DNA of 64,000 nucleotides from Powellomyces hirtus (GCA_025526995.1 JAHLKG010000010.1:496001-560000), one strand, 5' to 3'. Positions 9,037-21,870 are shown, counted from the first letter of the stretch. Notes: a model not told the origin generated them from the sequence alone. Translations and numbers: made by a program.

Positions 9037-12000
9037 ACGTTTGCACCGTCTCAGTACCCCAACCCCGGATGCAAGACAAGATCCCCACGGACAGGCCGGG
9101 ACCCCGCATCCACAGGAAGACATTTGTGGTTCACGGGAAGATACAAAGGCACTTTGCCCGCATCCTGATCGATACCGGGTGTAACACCTTGATCATCAGC
9201 GACACTTGGGCAGCCAAGCACGGCCTCCGGACCTACACCTCTCCAACTCCGCTGGAGGTCCGATGGGGCGATAGAGCGGGAAACTATGGTGCAATGAAGA
9301 TGACCTGTGGGGACCTCTTGGTGTTCACCGAGGAGAAGATTACCTACCGGGAAGGCACCGTACCGTTTGTGGTCGCACCGATCAGGGTCGATGTCATACT
9401 CGGCTTGCCGTTCATATTGGGATTGGACGTTCAAGGGCTTTTCGATCAAGAAGGCTTCCCAACAATGACATTTTACCACGACGGCCAGACCCTCAGCCTT
9501 CGAGCCAAATCGACTACTCGCCATTGGGAAGCACCGTCCGCGTGCGCCGCCCGCCTGCTCTCCCCACGAGAGATACGGCCCCGCAGTTCCAGCCGGCGAA
9601 GCCAGCACTCAATGCAGAGGGAATCTACACGGCCAAGCAATGGAAACGCTTGATGAAGAAGGGCGAGATCACCGGAGTCTTCGAGGTACACATTGTAGAT
9701 GCGATTTCAGTTGTAGAGGCTCAATTCGTACGGACGGTCGACGCCAAGAAGAGGGCGATCTTGGAGGAGCGACGCCACACCAAAGCCAAAGCCAAGGCGG
9801 CAGATCAAGAGGACCCGCTAGAGGCGCTGGCGGCTGACCATCCACTCCAAACAACCCTAGAGAAATACGTCACGACGTTATTCACCGAGCAGTCAGGCAT
9901 GCCTCCGGATCGAGGCAAGGACAATTTCACCATTTGGCTCAAACCCGGCTCAAAGCCCATGATGCAGCCACTCCGACATTTGAGCCCGGACGAATTGGAC
10001 GAGCTCGGCCAGCAGATGCAGCGCTTAATGGACAAGGGTTGGATCTCACACTCTCGCAGCCCGTGGGGCGCACCCGTCCTATTTGCCCCAAAGAAGGACG
10101 GCGGCTTACGCTGCTGCATTGACTACCGGGCACTGAACAAGATGACCCACAAGGATGCCACGCCACTTCCGAACCTCTTGGAACTGCGCAACAGACTTGT
10201 CAACATGCAGGTATTTACCGCGATCGACATCCGCGACGCGTATCACTGCATCATGATTCGACCGGAAGATAGGGAGAAAACAGCGTTCCGAACACGTTTT
10301 GGACACTTCGAATACAATGTTCTACCTTTCGGCTTAACTAATGCATCTGCTACATTCCAGCGACTCACCAACAAACTCTTGGGCGACAAGTACAACGCCT
10401 ACGTGATCTCATACCTCGACGACATTCTCATATTCAGCACCGACATGAATTCGCACATTCAGCACGTTGACGAGATCCTCAAGACCTTGACGGAACATCG
10501 CCTTCACGTGAAACCCAGTAAATGTCAATGGGCTGTTGACGAAGTCGAGTTCTGCGGCCACCGAGTCGGCAAGGATGGCCTGAGTATCGCCCCCTCCAAG
10601 GTGACCGCGGTCCGGGAACAGCCTTGCCCGACCAACTCCCTGGAGCTCCTTAGCTTCATGGGCCTCGTCAACTATGTCAAGGAATACATTCCCGAGTATG
10701 CACAGATTGCCCTGCCACTAACGAACTTGCAATCCGGCAACCGCCCATGGCAGTGGGGTGATGAGGAAGATCGAGCGTTCAATCGCTTAAAGGAATTATG
10801 CTCCTCGGCACCCACCCTAGCATACTGCAACCCAGCGCTCGACACCTACTTGTTCACGGACGCATCGGGCTACGCTTACGGCGGATGGCTGGCACAGCCG
10901 GCCAAAGGGGATTTCCCTTACCCTCACCCACTACCAACCACCAAATCGGGCTTAGCCAACCTTCCGCAACTTTGCCCGGTGACATACTACTCCCGCAAGA
11001 TGCAACCCGCCGAGACCCGATACCCCGTGCATGAACAAGAACTGCTGGGACTAGTCAAATCCATACGCGCCAACCGCCATTACCTCATCGGCCGCCCATT
11101 CCACGCGTTTGTTGACCACAAATCCCTGATCTACCTCCAGGAACAACCCCACCTGTCACGTCGCCAAGCAGGCTGGGTCGAGTTCCTCCAACAGTTTGAT
11201 TTCTCAGTGGAATACCTCCCCGGCACATGGAATTCGATTGCTGACTTCCTCAGTCGCGACCCGACTTACGCCCCCAAGTGTGCAACCTGCCAGGCCAAGA
11301 TCGACGTGGTCACCGCCATTGTGCAGACGGAGAAGCCCGTCACGACGCACATGCCGACTGATGCGGACTGGACCCAAGCGCTCGCATCGGATGATTTCGG
11401 CCAAAACATCTTACTAACCATCAACAGTCCACCGGAGAACCTATCCGGCCATGCACGCCGATTCCGGACAGTGGACTCCCCTCCGCACCGATTCTTGATG
11501 TACCATGACCGTCGGTACGTCCCCGACAGCTTGCGGGGGCCACTCCTTCAAATTCATCACGACTCCCTCGCGAACGGTGGTCACTCCGGTGTCCAACGGA
11601 CGCTCGCCAAACTTCTGGAGTCGTACTACTGGCCCCACATGGAACGTGATGTGTACCAATATGTCCGCACCTGCCCTACCTGCCAACGTCACAAGCGAAC
11701 CGCGCCGATCGGTTTCCTCCGCAGCTTACCGATCCCCGACGCTTGTTGGCAACAATTTGGCATGGATATATTCTTCCCCACGTCAGGCTCTAAGGGGTGG
11801 GGAACCTCGGGTAGAGTCCGACGTGACGAAGAACCCTCCGCACCAAACCAGCGAGAGACTGACCAAGACGGCAGACGCCGTACTCCTCATCGTTGACTAC
11901 CTTTCATGCCGCATGATACTCCTACCTACTAACACACGCGCTACAGCTCAGGAGACGGCTCAACTCTTTCTGGAACAGGCATTTCGCCACCCGGGGTTAC

Positions 12001-12959
12001 CCCACACCATCGTGAGCGATCGGGATCCCAAGTGGCTATCAGAATTCTGGCGGTACCTCATGCGGGCACTCGACGTCAAGCAAGAACTCTCGTCGGCACG
12101 ACACCAACAGACCGACGGCAAGGCGGAGAATGCCATCAAGACAATCAAGGGAATCATGGGCCCCTTTCTCGACTATGCCGGCTCCAACTGGAAGAGTTTA
12201 CTCCCCACACTCGAGTACAACTACAACCGAAAGCCGCAGACGTCGACGGGACTATCCCCTTTCGAGATCGACCTAGGCCGCGTTCCCCGGGTACCAAACC
12301 ATTGGGTAGCACCTAACCCCGGAGAGATGATAAGGCAATCGGCACGAACCGCCGTGGAGAGACGGGTTAAGGAATTCGCCGACGTGAGTCGCATCGTGCA
12401 GCAACGGCTCCGAGACGCACAGGACCAGCAGGCAAAGTACTATGACCGCAAGAAGCACACGGAAGCGTACCGAGAGGGTGACAAGGTCTTACTCCATCGT
12501 GAGGGTATCGCGATTACCAGCGTCACCACAAGGAACAAAAAGCTGGCTGAGCAATGGATTGGGCTATTCACAGTACGCGGCAAGGGGCCGCATCCTGACA
12601 CCTACGAGCTCGAACTACCCAAGGAGTTCACCGGGTTGCACCCAGTTTTTCATGTCAGCATTCTGAGACGGTACCATGATCCGGGCGGTACCCCGTACAC
12701 ACAGGTCACCGCTCCACCTGAGCCCGAGAAGGACGAAGACGGTCAGGAGACCTACCAAGTGGACAAGATCCTAAATGCCAGATGGCACAGGAACACCGAG
12801 CAGTTCTTAGTCAAGTGGACAGGTTACGACAGCACCCAGAACACGTGGGAGCCGTATGCACACGTGAAGGGGACAACCGCACTGGAAGAATGGCTCCGGG
12901 AGCACCCCGGAGAGGACCGCGGCCAAAGGGTAGCAGCCAGGCGACGTAAGAGAACCTAG
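9021..12959 (+). pseudogene. pol: Pol of gypsy A1 (PR-RT-RNase H-IN-chromodomain) with two frameshifts
   Basis: Three pieces: protease with IDTG at about 9170-9180 (9021-9590), RT/RNase H/integrase zinc finger (to about 11800), and integrase core to chromodomain (to 12959). RT keeps YLDD at 10411-10422. Integrase has an HHCC finger, then D (IVDYLS), D (SDRDPKW) and E (TDGKAEN), then a GPY/F-type module (WIGLFTVRGKGPHPDTYEL). The C-terminal chromodomain (YQVDKIL...FLVKWTGY...TWEP) has all three cage aromatics. Compared with A2, A1 lacks one base near 9587 and has one extra base near 11798. The two shifts restore the original frame at the end. It is not translatable as one polyprotein. Confidence 0.9.
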
Positions 12960-13151
12960 ATAGCGAGCTGTACCGTAAATTAACAAGAGATATGCTACTT
13001 GAGGTAGAGGACCTTATAGCGCAAGATCTCGGCATCGTTGGACGATGGCCGAAGGCTGCTGGGCAGCATACCTTGCTGGGCAAGATGCCGGCATCGTTGG
13101 ACGATGGCCGAAGGCTGCTGGGCAGCATACCTCACTGGGTGAGATGCCAGG
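12960..13151 (+). repeat. Start of the gypsy A 3' tandem-repeat tail
   Basis: After the pol stop, two copies of a unit containing GCATCGTTGGACGATGGCC and GGGCAGCATACCT occur at about 13030-13145. The same units, on the other strand, fill 36725-37374. The tail is cut by the B1 LTR after CCAGG. Confidence 0.8.
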
Positions 13152-13569
13152 TGTGAGGAGCCTATGTTTCAAGGCGGAAGAGGCTTTTGTAGTTCGAGCA
13201 ATGGAAGAGGAATGAGAGGATTGAAAGGTAAAGAGGAGTGATTTCGATTGAAGAGAGATTGATGGGAGGTTGACATGTTGTTGGATGATGATCTCTACGG
13301 GGGCTTCCTTCTCGTTTATATATGAGGTTCTCGGGTTCTTAGTCTCTAACTAACTTGTGGAGAACGGGGAGATCATCTAGGGACTATGGCAGTGCAGCGA
13401 TGGCAGTGTAGCTGTGCAGTACTGAGACCGCGGGGTAAACTTGTGGGGAGTTCTGCTTATGAGGGATTGGGTAATCGCTTATGAGGCGCATCTGCCTTAA
13501 CTTGGGATGTGGCCTTTTACTAGCCGAAAGATAAGTAAAGTATAAATATGCCATGATGGCCATCTCACA
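13152..13569 (-). repeat. Gypsy B LTR (3' LTR of B1)
   Basis: On the plus strand it runs TGTGAGGAG to ATCTCACA, so the ends form TGTGAG/CTCACA. It matches 18953-19376 along its length and contains a TATATA box-like stretch (13318-13323). Confidence 0.92.
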
Positions 13570-13851
13570 CCCCCCTTTGCCTCTTGGGCTTTGGTGCAGG
13601 AGGCATGAGGTTGCTGAGCCGCAGGTCAAGCTCCCATGCGGTCGTCAGCTGCTGGCTTGCCATAGGTTAAGCTCCCATATGGTGTCAGCTCCTGGTGCAG
13701 CGCTTAGGCTTACACTGGCTTCAATCTCTCCGTCGAGTAGATTGGTACATCAAAACCCCGTCGGGCTCGGTAAAGTTCGGCTTATAGCCAGGACAGGGAG
13801 CGGCTCCTAAGCGGCTTTCATCCTTTGAACAGGGAGCTAATGCTTTGTTCT
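13570..13851 (-). other. B1 3' untranslated region with polypurine tract
   Basis: Lies between the pol stop and the 3' LTR. The bases next to the LTR read AAAGGGGGG on the element strand, the likely plus-strand primer. Unlike in families A, D and E I find no convincing antisense gene here. Confidence 0.6.
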
Positions 13852-16800
13852 CTATCTAAGCGGGAGAGGGGGATTGTTGACTCGCCATATCTCGAACGCC
13901 TCCGTGTCTTTGAGATTGGCTTCGGGCTGCCAGGAGGGTTCGGGCCAGCCGATGTATTTGGTTAGGAACATTCGGTGGCGGGTTCGGCCTCGGCCGGTTA
14001 CCGTTTCGTCGAGGATTGCTTCGACTGGATACTCGAGTTCCCCTTCGATGAGGACCGGCTCTGGCGGAGGTGGCATTTGGTCTCGGAGCGGATGCGTAGG
14101 GGGCACATGCTTCCGCAGTATGTTAACATGGAAATAGGGCCAGATCGCCTTGAGAACCGTTTGGGAAAGGTCTAAGTGATATGTGTCTGGATGAGGTCCT
14201 TTGGCCGAAATGGTAAACGGTCCGATCCACTTGGGCGTGAGATTGGCTGGTTTAACTTGGTCGAAGTTGATTGCAAGTTGTTTGCGATTGAGATCGACGA
14301 GATCGCCTATTTCGAAGGCAATGGGGGTGCGGCCTTGGTTGAAGTATTGCTCATAACGGTCTTGCTCGTCGTGAAGAGCTTGTTGGACCGTGAGATTGAT
14401 TTCGGTAGCTCGTTCCTGGTACAGTCGAACAAGAGCTCGGTTTGGCGGTGTCATTTGAGCAAGTTTTTCTGGATTGGTATTCCAGCCTGGAGGGCGTGGC
14501 ATTCGGTTCAACTCAATTTCGAATGGAGCAAGGCCATTGAGATGGCGTCGGGGCATCGAATTGAGGCAGAACTCGACCAATGGTAGAAATTCACGCCAGT
14601 TGGATCCGCTATAATCAAGGTATTTGCGGGTGACGAATTTGGCAACTTGGATCATTCTTTCTACTCGGCCGTCAGTTTGTTGATGTCGTGCCGTAGCGAA
14701 CTCGTGTTTGACGCCGGTTAACTTGGCAAAGGCGGAGAAAAGGTCTGCCAATAACCTGGGTTCTCCATCTGATATTATGAGGAGAGGTATGCCGGTATGT
14801 TTCCAAACTTGGCTTAGGATGAGCGTCATTAACTCGTTTGTAGAGAGAGTGCTTTCCGCAGGGACGAGATGTGTTCAGCTGGATAAGTAGTCGACAATGC
14901 AGATGATAAAGGGGCGCTCGAGACTTCCTCAAGGTCTTGGTAACTCGAATAGGTCGAATCCATGAGTATGGTTAACTGTGGATGGTATTGGGAGTGGTCT
15001 TAGGAGGCCATTGCGTGGTGGGCGCGAAAACGAGCGGCATTTGGCGCAGGTTCGGACGAAAGAGCGAATGTCTTGCTGCATCTTGGGCCAGAAGTATCGA
15101 CGCAACATTTTAGCATAAGTGACTAATGGCCCTTGATGTCCGCCGTTAGGAAGCTCATCGTGGAACTCTCGGAGAACGTGTGGTCAGATTGTATACGGGA
15201 CGTAAAGCCGTTCGCCTTCGTATGTGATGATTCCATCGGGTCGTATGGCGAATCTGCGATAATGACCGGGGCGCTCATGCTCTGGTTTTTCGAGCATTTC
15301 AATGATGTGGAGCGCATATTCATCTTGAAGCAATTCATGTTTCCATTGTTCGAATCCGAATGTAGTCGGAAATGGGTGCTTGTTGGTATTCATATACGCT
15401 GTAACCATCAGTCGTTTTTGACATTCAATGCATCGTGGTGCATATGTAGGGTTTCGCGAGAGCAGGTCGGCGATGGTGTTGAATTGGCCGGGAAGATATT
15501 GGATTGAGAAGTCAAATTCTTGCAATGTTTCAACCCATCCGGCTTGGCGTTTACTCAGGTGTGGTTGCGTTTGCAGGTGAACGAGTGATCGATGATCAAC
15601 AAGAGCGATAAAGGGCCGATTGATAAGGTAAAACCGATTCGTTTTAAGGAACTTCACGAGGGCTAGTAGCTCTTGCTCATGTACCGGGTATCGGGTCTTG
15701 GCTCCATTCATCTTGCGCGAAAAGAAGAGTACTGGTCGAATCTTGGGCAGTTGCTCCATAGCTCGTACTTGGTGAGTCGGTAAAGGCATAGGGAGAGATT
15801 CTCCATTGATAGTTTGTCCTAACCATTCCGAGATGGCATAACCAGATGAATCGGTGTGGACATAGATTGGTTGATCGGGATTGAAGGTCGCTAGGACCGG
15901 AGCGCTTGTGATAGCAGCCTTGAGAGCGTCAAAAGCTTTCTGCTCCTTGGTCGTCCATTCGAAAGCGCTTTTGACGCTTTGTAAAGCTGATAGTGGTGCC
16001 GCAATTTCGGCATACCGTTCAATGTAATCAAGAAAGTAGTTTGTCAGTCCAAGAAATTGCTGAATGTGTCGAGTGGTCCGAGGGATTGGCCAATCTCGAA
16101 CGGCTGCGACCTTGCTATCCGCAATTCGCATGCCATTGATACTGAAGAGATGGCCGCAGAAGTCAATTTCCTTTTGGCCCCATTGACATTTGGCAGCATT
16201 AACATAGAGCAAATGATCTTGTAATTGCTGAAGGACTTCGGCTACGTGTTGCTGATGTGTAGTCGGATCAGGCAAGAAGATAAGAATGTCGTCGAGGTAG
16301 CAGATGATGCAAATATCGTAAAGGTCGCCTAAGACTTGATTCATGAGTCGTTGAAAGGCGCCAGGTGCATTGCAAAGCCCAAAGGGCATGACGACGTATT
16401 CGAAAAGTCCAAATCTTGTGCGGATGGCCGTTTTCTCGCAATCTTCCGGAGCGATGAGCAGTCAATGGTATGCGTCCTTCAAGTCAATGAGCGTGTAGAG
16501 ACGGACGCCGAGAAGCTGATTGCGCATTTCTCGAAGATTGGGAAGTGGAGTGCGGTCCTTAATTGTGACGGCATTTAGTCCACGATAGTCTCAACAGACG
16601 CGAATTCCGCCCGTTTTCTTGACAGCGAAGACCACTGATGCTCCCCATGGTGACTTCGAATGTTGAATCCATCCTTTTGAGAGAAGATGGTCTAGTTGTT
16701 TTTGTAGTTCGCTCAGTTGATCTTGTGATATGGGACGGAGGACTTGAAAGACCGGTTTCGACCCGGGAATGATATCAATATGAAAGTTATTCTCACCCCG

Positions 16801-17610
16801 ATCGGGGGGAAGCTCTTCGGTCTCTTTGAAGAGCATATTTTCGAATTGTTGAAGGATTGAATCGAGGAACTTAGGCCAAGAAGGATTAGTCTCAGCTTTG
16901 TTGTCTTTCGTGATAGAGCGTATATGGACTGCAAATGCTTCTCGATATTGCTTATGTCGAAGTTGTTTGTTGAATCGTTTCGTCGAGATAGTGGCAATAC
17001 CCTGGAAGGGCTTCTGTCCCTCACGCTCAATGCTCTTTGCAGCTCCGCGAACGGTGAACGTTTGAGCCTTCTTGATGAATGAGTCAGGACTTTGAGTGTG
17101 TCGCTTGGATGGAAGAGATGCACAATTAAAGGGTTTTCCATCTAGGGTGAACAGGATGCGATGCGGTTGTTTGACAGTAATACAGGTGAAGGTACCAATT
17201 GCTTCGAAGAATGGAAGTCCCAAGATAAGAGGGATTCCAATAGGCGCAATTTCGAAATGGAAAGAAGCAACAGAGTCGTAGTTTTGCGAGACATTATTGA
17301 AGATTTGGATTGATTGGGTGGTAAGGGATGTGATTCGGATTGTTTGGCCAGCACCGGCAGTATTGATGTCGTATGGCTTATCGAGAGGTTTCTTCTCGAG
17401 TTTCCGTTCATCTGCTACACGGTCTTGAACAACCATAGTGTTGCAGCCGGTGTCCAAGAGAGCTATGATTGGTTCGGTGCCCATTTTGACTCGGAAGACC
17501 CAACTGGGTGCACTTGAAGCTTTACCAGCTTGAAGTCGGGTTTGGAGATTTGTTCGTCGAATAAATGTGGGATTGCCCTTAGGGCTTTCAGGTGGTTTAT
17601 TGCACGTCAT
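13852..17610 (-). pseudogene. pol: Pol of gypsy B1 (PR-RT-RNase H-IN-chromodomain) with several stops
   Basis: Protease has LLDTGCNT. RT is interrupted by TGA at 16591-16593 (a Trp codon in B2) and by another TGA in the DAYH motif (Arg codon in B2). YLDD is intact. RNase H follows, then a TGA at 15184-15186 and further stops before the integrase core. The last open piece (14829-13852) holds the integrase D and E region (TDGRVER), the GPF module (WIGPFTISAKGPHPDTYHL) and a chromodomain (EYPVEAIL...FLTKYIGW...SWQP). Most stops are explained by C-to-T change in CGA codons. Not functional. Confidence 0.9.
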
Positions 17611-17672
17611 CCATGGTATATCGGATTCAGGAAAGATAGTATGTCCTTTACTGGGCTGAGAGGAACCGATTT

Positions 17673-18874
17673 CTACTCCCAGCCGTCCAGAAAATCCTGT
17701 TCTTGTTTGTCGGTTTCGTCTTCACTAATTCGGTTGATTTGTCGGACGGGATAGTTGCTAGCGCTGGCTTGTTCTTCAAGAGTTTCACCATTGACGTCCC
17801 ATTTGGCGAAGCAATCTTGGATGGTGTGGTTCGTTTGTCCACATCGTTTGCAAAGCATTGCACTTCCCCGCTTTGTTGGAGTTTTGGGAGGTCCTGGAGT
17901 CCTGGGGAATGCTGGTCTGCGTGTAGGAGTTTGTTTGGGGGTTGTACTTGGGGTTGGCAGGCCAGATCTCTTCCTTGGTGTCTGCGGAATGGATTGTTTG
18001 GATGTTTGTGTTTCAGTCGTTGTCCTTCGAGGAGTAACCGGTACGGGTTGTTGAAAGGTACGTCGAGGAGTGCGAGAGGGGGCTTGTTTGATGCCCGAGT
18101 AAGGATGGAATCGGGCAGGGGCCTTGGCTTGTGCTCGTGCTGGAGTAGTAAGGTAGCCATCGACCAGATTGCGGAAGGCTGCTGCGTTTCGGACGCAGAT
18201 TACGGCCAGGGGCCAAGTGACGGCTTGTCCAATGGTGAGTCTCATCGTCATGAAGTTTTGAAGAGCTTGGACCAGGTAAAGACCGTAAGTCAAGTTACGG
18301 AGAAGTCCCGAGCGGAAGATGTCGATCATCTCGCTTTCCAGTAGAAGTCGTTCCGTAGCATTGCCATTGGCACGAACAGCGATCGTTTCGAGATGTCGAT
18401 ATCGTTCCAATTCGCGGATGTAATCTTCAAGCGATTTCCAAGCGAGAGGGCCGCCATTTCTTGATGTAGACGGTTGGTGACATTGCGAGGCATCCAGCGT
18501 TGATAGAACTGGGTGGCCCACCAGGCGGCAACGCCTTCGGCAGGAGCGGCAGGCTGAATGCGGAGATTGTTCATGATAGCAATGTGCCAGGCGACGACTG
18601 AAGGGTCCATGTTGGTGATGGCGTACTCGTCGAAATAGTTTAATTCGTTGTAAGCGATGCCTGTATAAGCCGTGATGAAATGGTTGCATGCCCTGACATT
18701 CGTAGTGACAAAGAGGTTGATTAGTTCCATATCATGCTCGCCAGAGAAGTATGGAATCGTCTTTGTATTGGCGACGAGAGTTGTATGCAAGGTGATTTCG
18801 CTAAGTCGATCACCGTCCTGCAGGGCAGGGCCCACGGCAGGGAAAGTCCAGGCGGCAGGTCCGGGTGCAGCCAT
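17673..18874 (-). pseudogene. gag: Gag of gypsy B1, one frameshift
   Basis: N-terminal 145 codons (MAAPGPAAWTFP...) then a one-base loss near 18435 relative to B2, after which the second frame continues as LEDYIRELERYRHLETIA. It ends in a proline/threonine-rich linker, a CCHC knuckle (CKRCGQTNHTIQDC) and a DFLDGWE terminus, all shared with B2 gag. Confidence 0.88.
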
Positions 18875-18940
18875 CGTAGATTACTGTGTTTTCAATCAAG
18901 GAAAGAGCAAGAAGAAGTGAGTTCTGACAGGAAAGACGCT

Positions 18941-18952
18941 GTGGTGCTACCA
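18941..18952 (-). other. Primer binding site of B1
   Basis: Minus-strand TGGTAGCACCAC directly after the 5' LTR, identical to the A1 and B2 sites, initiator tRNA-Met 3'-end type. Confidence 0.8.
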
Positions 18953-19376
18953 TGTGAGGAGCCTATGTTTCAAGGCGGAAGAGGCTTTTTGTAGTTCAAG
19001 CAATGGAAGAGGAATGAGAGGATTGAAAGGTAAAGAGGAGTGATTTTCGATTGAAGGGAGATGGATGGGAGGTTGACGTGTTGATGGATGATGACCTCTA
19101 CGGGGGGTTCTTTCCTTCTCGTTTATATATGAGGTTCTCGGGTTCTTAGTCTCTAACTAACTTGTGGAGAACGGGGAGATCATCTAGGGACTATGGCAGT
19201 GCAGCGATGGCAGTGTAGCTGCACAGTACTGAGACCGCGGGGTAAACTTGTGGGGAGTTCTGCTTATGAGGGATTGGGTAATCGCTTATGAGGCGCGTCT
19301 GCCTTAACTTGGGATATGGCTTTTTACTAGCCGAAAAATAAGTAAAGTATAAATATGCCATGATGGCCATCTCACA
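18953..19376 (-). repeat. Gypsy B LTR (5' LTR of B1)
   Basis: TGTGAGGAG...ATCTCACA on the plus strand, 424 bp, directly abutting the PBS at 18952. This is the best reference copy of the family B LTR in the window. Confidence 0.92.
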
Positions 19377-19379
19377 CGC

Positions 19380-20000
19380 AATCCTTGGGTTATTCCTGCA
19401 TAGCGGTCTTCCGGTGGTATGCGGGGTATAGTGCGTGGTCCGTGATGGTTTTGGGATGTAATTCAGATACAAATCGTTGTTGATCTTTGACTTCACCGGA
19501 TATCCTTCATGCGGCAGTGTATGGCCATGGTGGTTTGTTGAGGATGCCCAAACCGTCAGCTCACACTCCTTGTTGGGCAAAAAGTTCTCGGGAATGTTTT
19601 AGCAATTTTGGATAATCGACGCACATTCCGAGTAGTTGTTGGTACCAGAGCGAGTTTTTCAATACTGGTGTAACAAGGGTCATGGTGGCACCATCAGCAC
19701 TGACTTTGGCAATAAGTTGCAGTATGAGTTCCCATGGCAGGTTGGCCCAACAGTTCTCGGTCCTCCAGTCGTGTGTAAACGCGTTTCGGCACACCGCGGA
19801 TGGATCATCGTATGCGATAGTGCAGTAGCGGTAGACCAAGCGGTTCTGTTTTGTAGCAAACAGGTCAATCGTGTGGCCTTGCGGACCACCCCACCGTCCC
19901 ATGTTGAGTTGGGCAAAAACGTTGGGATGTAATTGCCAGTTGTTTCAGTCGTACAAGGCGATTTAAACTTCAGACGTAAGGAACTTGTTCTCCGGGCATG
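19380..20000 (-). pseudogene. Pol remnant with a DIRS/Ngaro-like RNase H-type domain
   Basis: Residues reading WQLHPNVFAQLN, then HTIDLFATKQN, WANLPWELI, GATMTLVTPV and SLWYQQLL match the block pattern (W-L-P, HT-DLFA, NPPW-LI, WY-LL) of the RNase H-associated region in DIRS/Ngaro-type and some fungal retroelement polyproteins. A stop lies just before it. It directly follows the F gag with no protease or RT between, so either F lost them or this is a different element. Family placement is from pattern memory only. Confidence 0.5.
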
Positions 20001-20203
20001 CCGTGTTTGTTTTTTCGGTAATAGGATCAGGCGCCCGGCTCTTATTCTCCTCGGGCGTCGTGTTTGGGTTTTCTACTTTTTTCGTTGTTTTATTGCTGGT
20101 TAGTGTGTCAATAGACACAGGGCAGAGCGTGGGCGGCGTAGAAGCATGAGGGCGTTCGGGTGTCCCAATGTTGTCATTCTCAAATGTGGCATTGTCCTGA
20201 ATG

Positions 20204-21619
20204 TCATCTGACCATTGCCGCCGGACCCAGGCGGTCTGCTAGGTCTGGGAGGCAAAATCCTTGGGCGAAATGTCCGGTGTCTCCGCAGTTGTAGCATTTG
20301 CCAGCGGAGTTTGTTGCTCCAATTGCTTTGGCAGATGCTGTGTTCTGCGGCAGGGCAGGGGACGTCAATGACTTCTGGGCTTGCAACAGTTGACCCAGTA
20401 GGACCGTCATCTGCTGCAGGGCTTCCTCTACGGTCGGTTTTGGCTGCTGGTGCTGGCACCATTGGGATGTGGCGGTTGCACAGGGTATGGCCAGGCTTGG
20501 GGTCTGTTCCATGCTCCTCCTTGGCGCCAGGCATCCTCCCATCGGTAGGTTTGCTCCTCACAGCGGTATGGCTGTTGGGATCGCCGTCTGTCCATGAGGA
20601 ATACCTCTATGTCTTTGTGTTCCTCCTGCATCAGCGCCATTGTCGACTCACCATCTTCTGCCAGGAAGATTGGTTTGCCAGGATTCTTGCGGCTGGCACT
20701 GGTCAGGCGGAGTTCCTGTTTAATCGAGGCCAATTCCTTCCCTAGGGACGTCGTCGTCTCTTGCGCAGCCGACCGAGCGGCTTCTTCGGCAATCTTCTTG
20801 AGATCCAATTCTTGAATGCGTCGGTGGGAAGACAAGTCACCGTCGTCCATTCCTTGCTCGTGTTGTTCGTAGACCTTGTCAACGAGATCATCAAATGTGA
20901 TGGTTGCTTTGTCCCAACGTTTGCCTTTAACCGTGATAGACTTCATGGACGGCTTCTGATGACCTTCTAGGAAAGCGTACTTCTTTTCTTGGTCGTTCAG
21001 TTGTGACACTGTCGGTAATGCTTTGTTCAAGGACCGGAGTCAGATGGCAAAGGCTCTGGATGTCTTTTGTGGTTTCTTCTTTAGGGTGAGTACTGCCATG
21101 CGGCGGTCCATACTGGTCTGCTTGGTGCCGAACCATGCGACGAGTGCTTCAAGAAATTCGTCAAATGTTTCGTAACAGTCGACTTCCATGTATAGCCAGG
21201 TCAGAGCTGTGCCGGTAAATTGCTTGTTAGAGAGAGAGATACTTGAGAGCATCGTCCCGATTGGCGAGGTGCCCTTGGCGCACAGCCATTTCGACCTCTC
21301 TGCTTAGGCGAGAACAGAATTCTTGCACATCCACATCTTCACCGTCCAGCTTTTCGTTATTGGGTAATTCTAGCGTCCAGAGGGCTTGGGAGAGATCTCT
21401 CATGAAGCTCTGGTTGTTTACGGGTTGTGCCATACTGATGCGTTTGGTGTAGAAGATGAACTGCTCGTTTACGTCGTTGTTCAGGAATTCAGGATGCTGC
21501 GCGGGTGTGTGGAAGATATCGGTTTCTTCCTTGTTGGTTGTTGTCTGTCTACCGGGTGTGCTAGGGATTTGGTTTGGCTGCTCTTGCGCAGGGGATTCTC
21601 CGGGTAGTTCGGGATGCAT
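20204..21619 (-). pseudogene. gag: Gag of element F, several frameshifts
   Basis: Four overlapping minus-strand pieces (21619-21227, 21252-21040, 21030-20428, 20542-20204) read as one capsid-type protein: a SLSNKQFTGTALTWLYME block and FDEFLEALVAWFG, typical of retrotransposon gag, then a charged coiled-coil region, then a knuckle CYNCGDTGHFAQGFC. At least three shifts separate the pieces. Confidence 0.7.
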
Positions 21620-21870
21620 TATCGGCCGTTTGTTGGCCGATGATTTTGCTTTGCGCTGAAATTCAGGTGCAGCCTTCCATGGTGCTGTAGTAAGACCATC
21701 TGAGGTCTTAGCTTGTGTAGATGCTCATAGAGAGCAGGTAAATGCTGAACGCTCCAGGTTGGAGTCAGGCCGCACTTGAAGCGGGATGGTGTATACGTTT
21801 CCAGAGATGTCATTGGCCTCCTGCCTAAGACGTTTTTCTCCTTAGCGTGTGAGTCTGAACTTCTTCTCGG

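Larger units (their letters stand above)
7522..13151 (+). mobile_element. Ty3/gypsy retrotransposon A1 (chromovirus), 3' end missing here
   Basis: Order: 5' LTR, PBS, gag, pol (PR-RT-RNase H-integrase-chromodomain), then a repeat-rich tail cut off by the B1 LTR at 13152. No 3' A LTR lies next to it; the matching 3' half appears to be A3 at 35046-37374 in inverted orientation. Left flank AGACG (7517-7521) corresponds to AGGCG in the target B LTR. Confidence 0.9.
13152..19376 (-). mobile_element. Ty3/gypsy retrotransposon B1 (chromovirus), decayed
   Basis: Complete structure read on the minus strand: 5' LTR 18953-19376, PBS, gag, pol, a polypurine tract (AAAGGGGGG just upstream of 13569), 3' LTR 13152-13569. 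Flanks are CCAGG (left) and CGCAA (right), which do not match as a target duplication, in line with the rearrangement inferred with B2. Many nonsense changes of CGA-to-TGA type. Confidence 0.9.

Noticed and set aside
13553..13810. 85-codon plus-strand frame in the B1 3' region as a fourth antisense gene
   Set aside because: Starts inside the LTR, has no cysteine pattern, no conserved splice sites and no second copy to compare.
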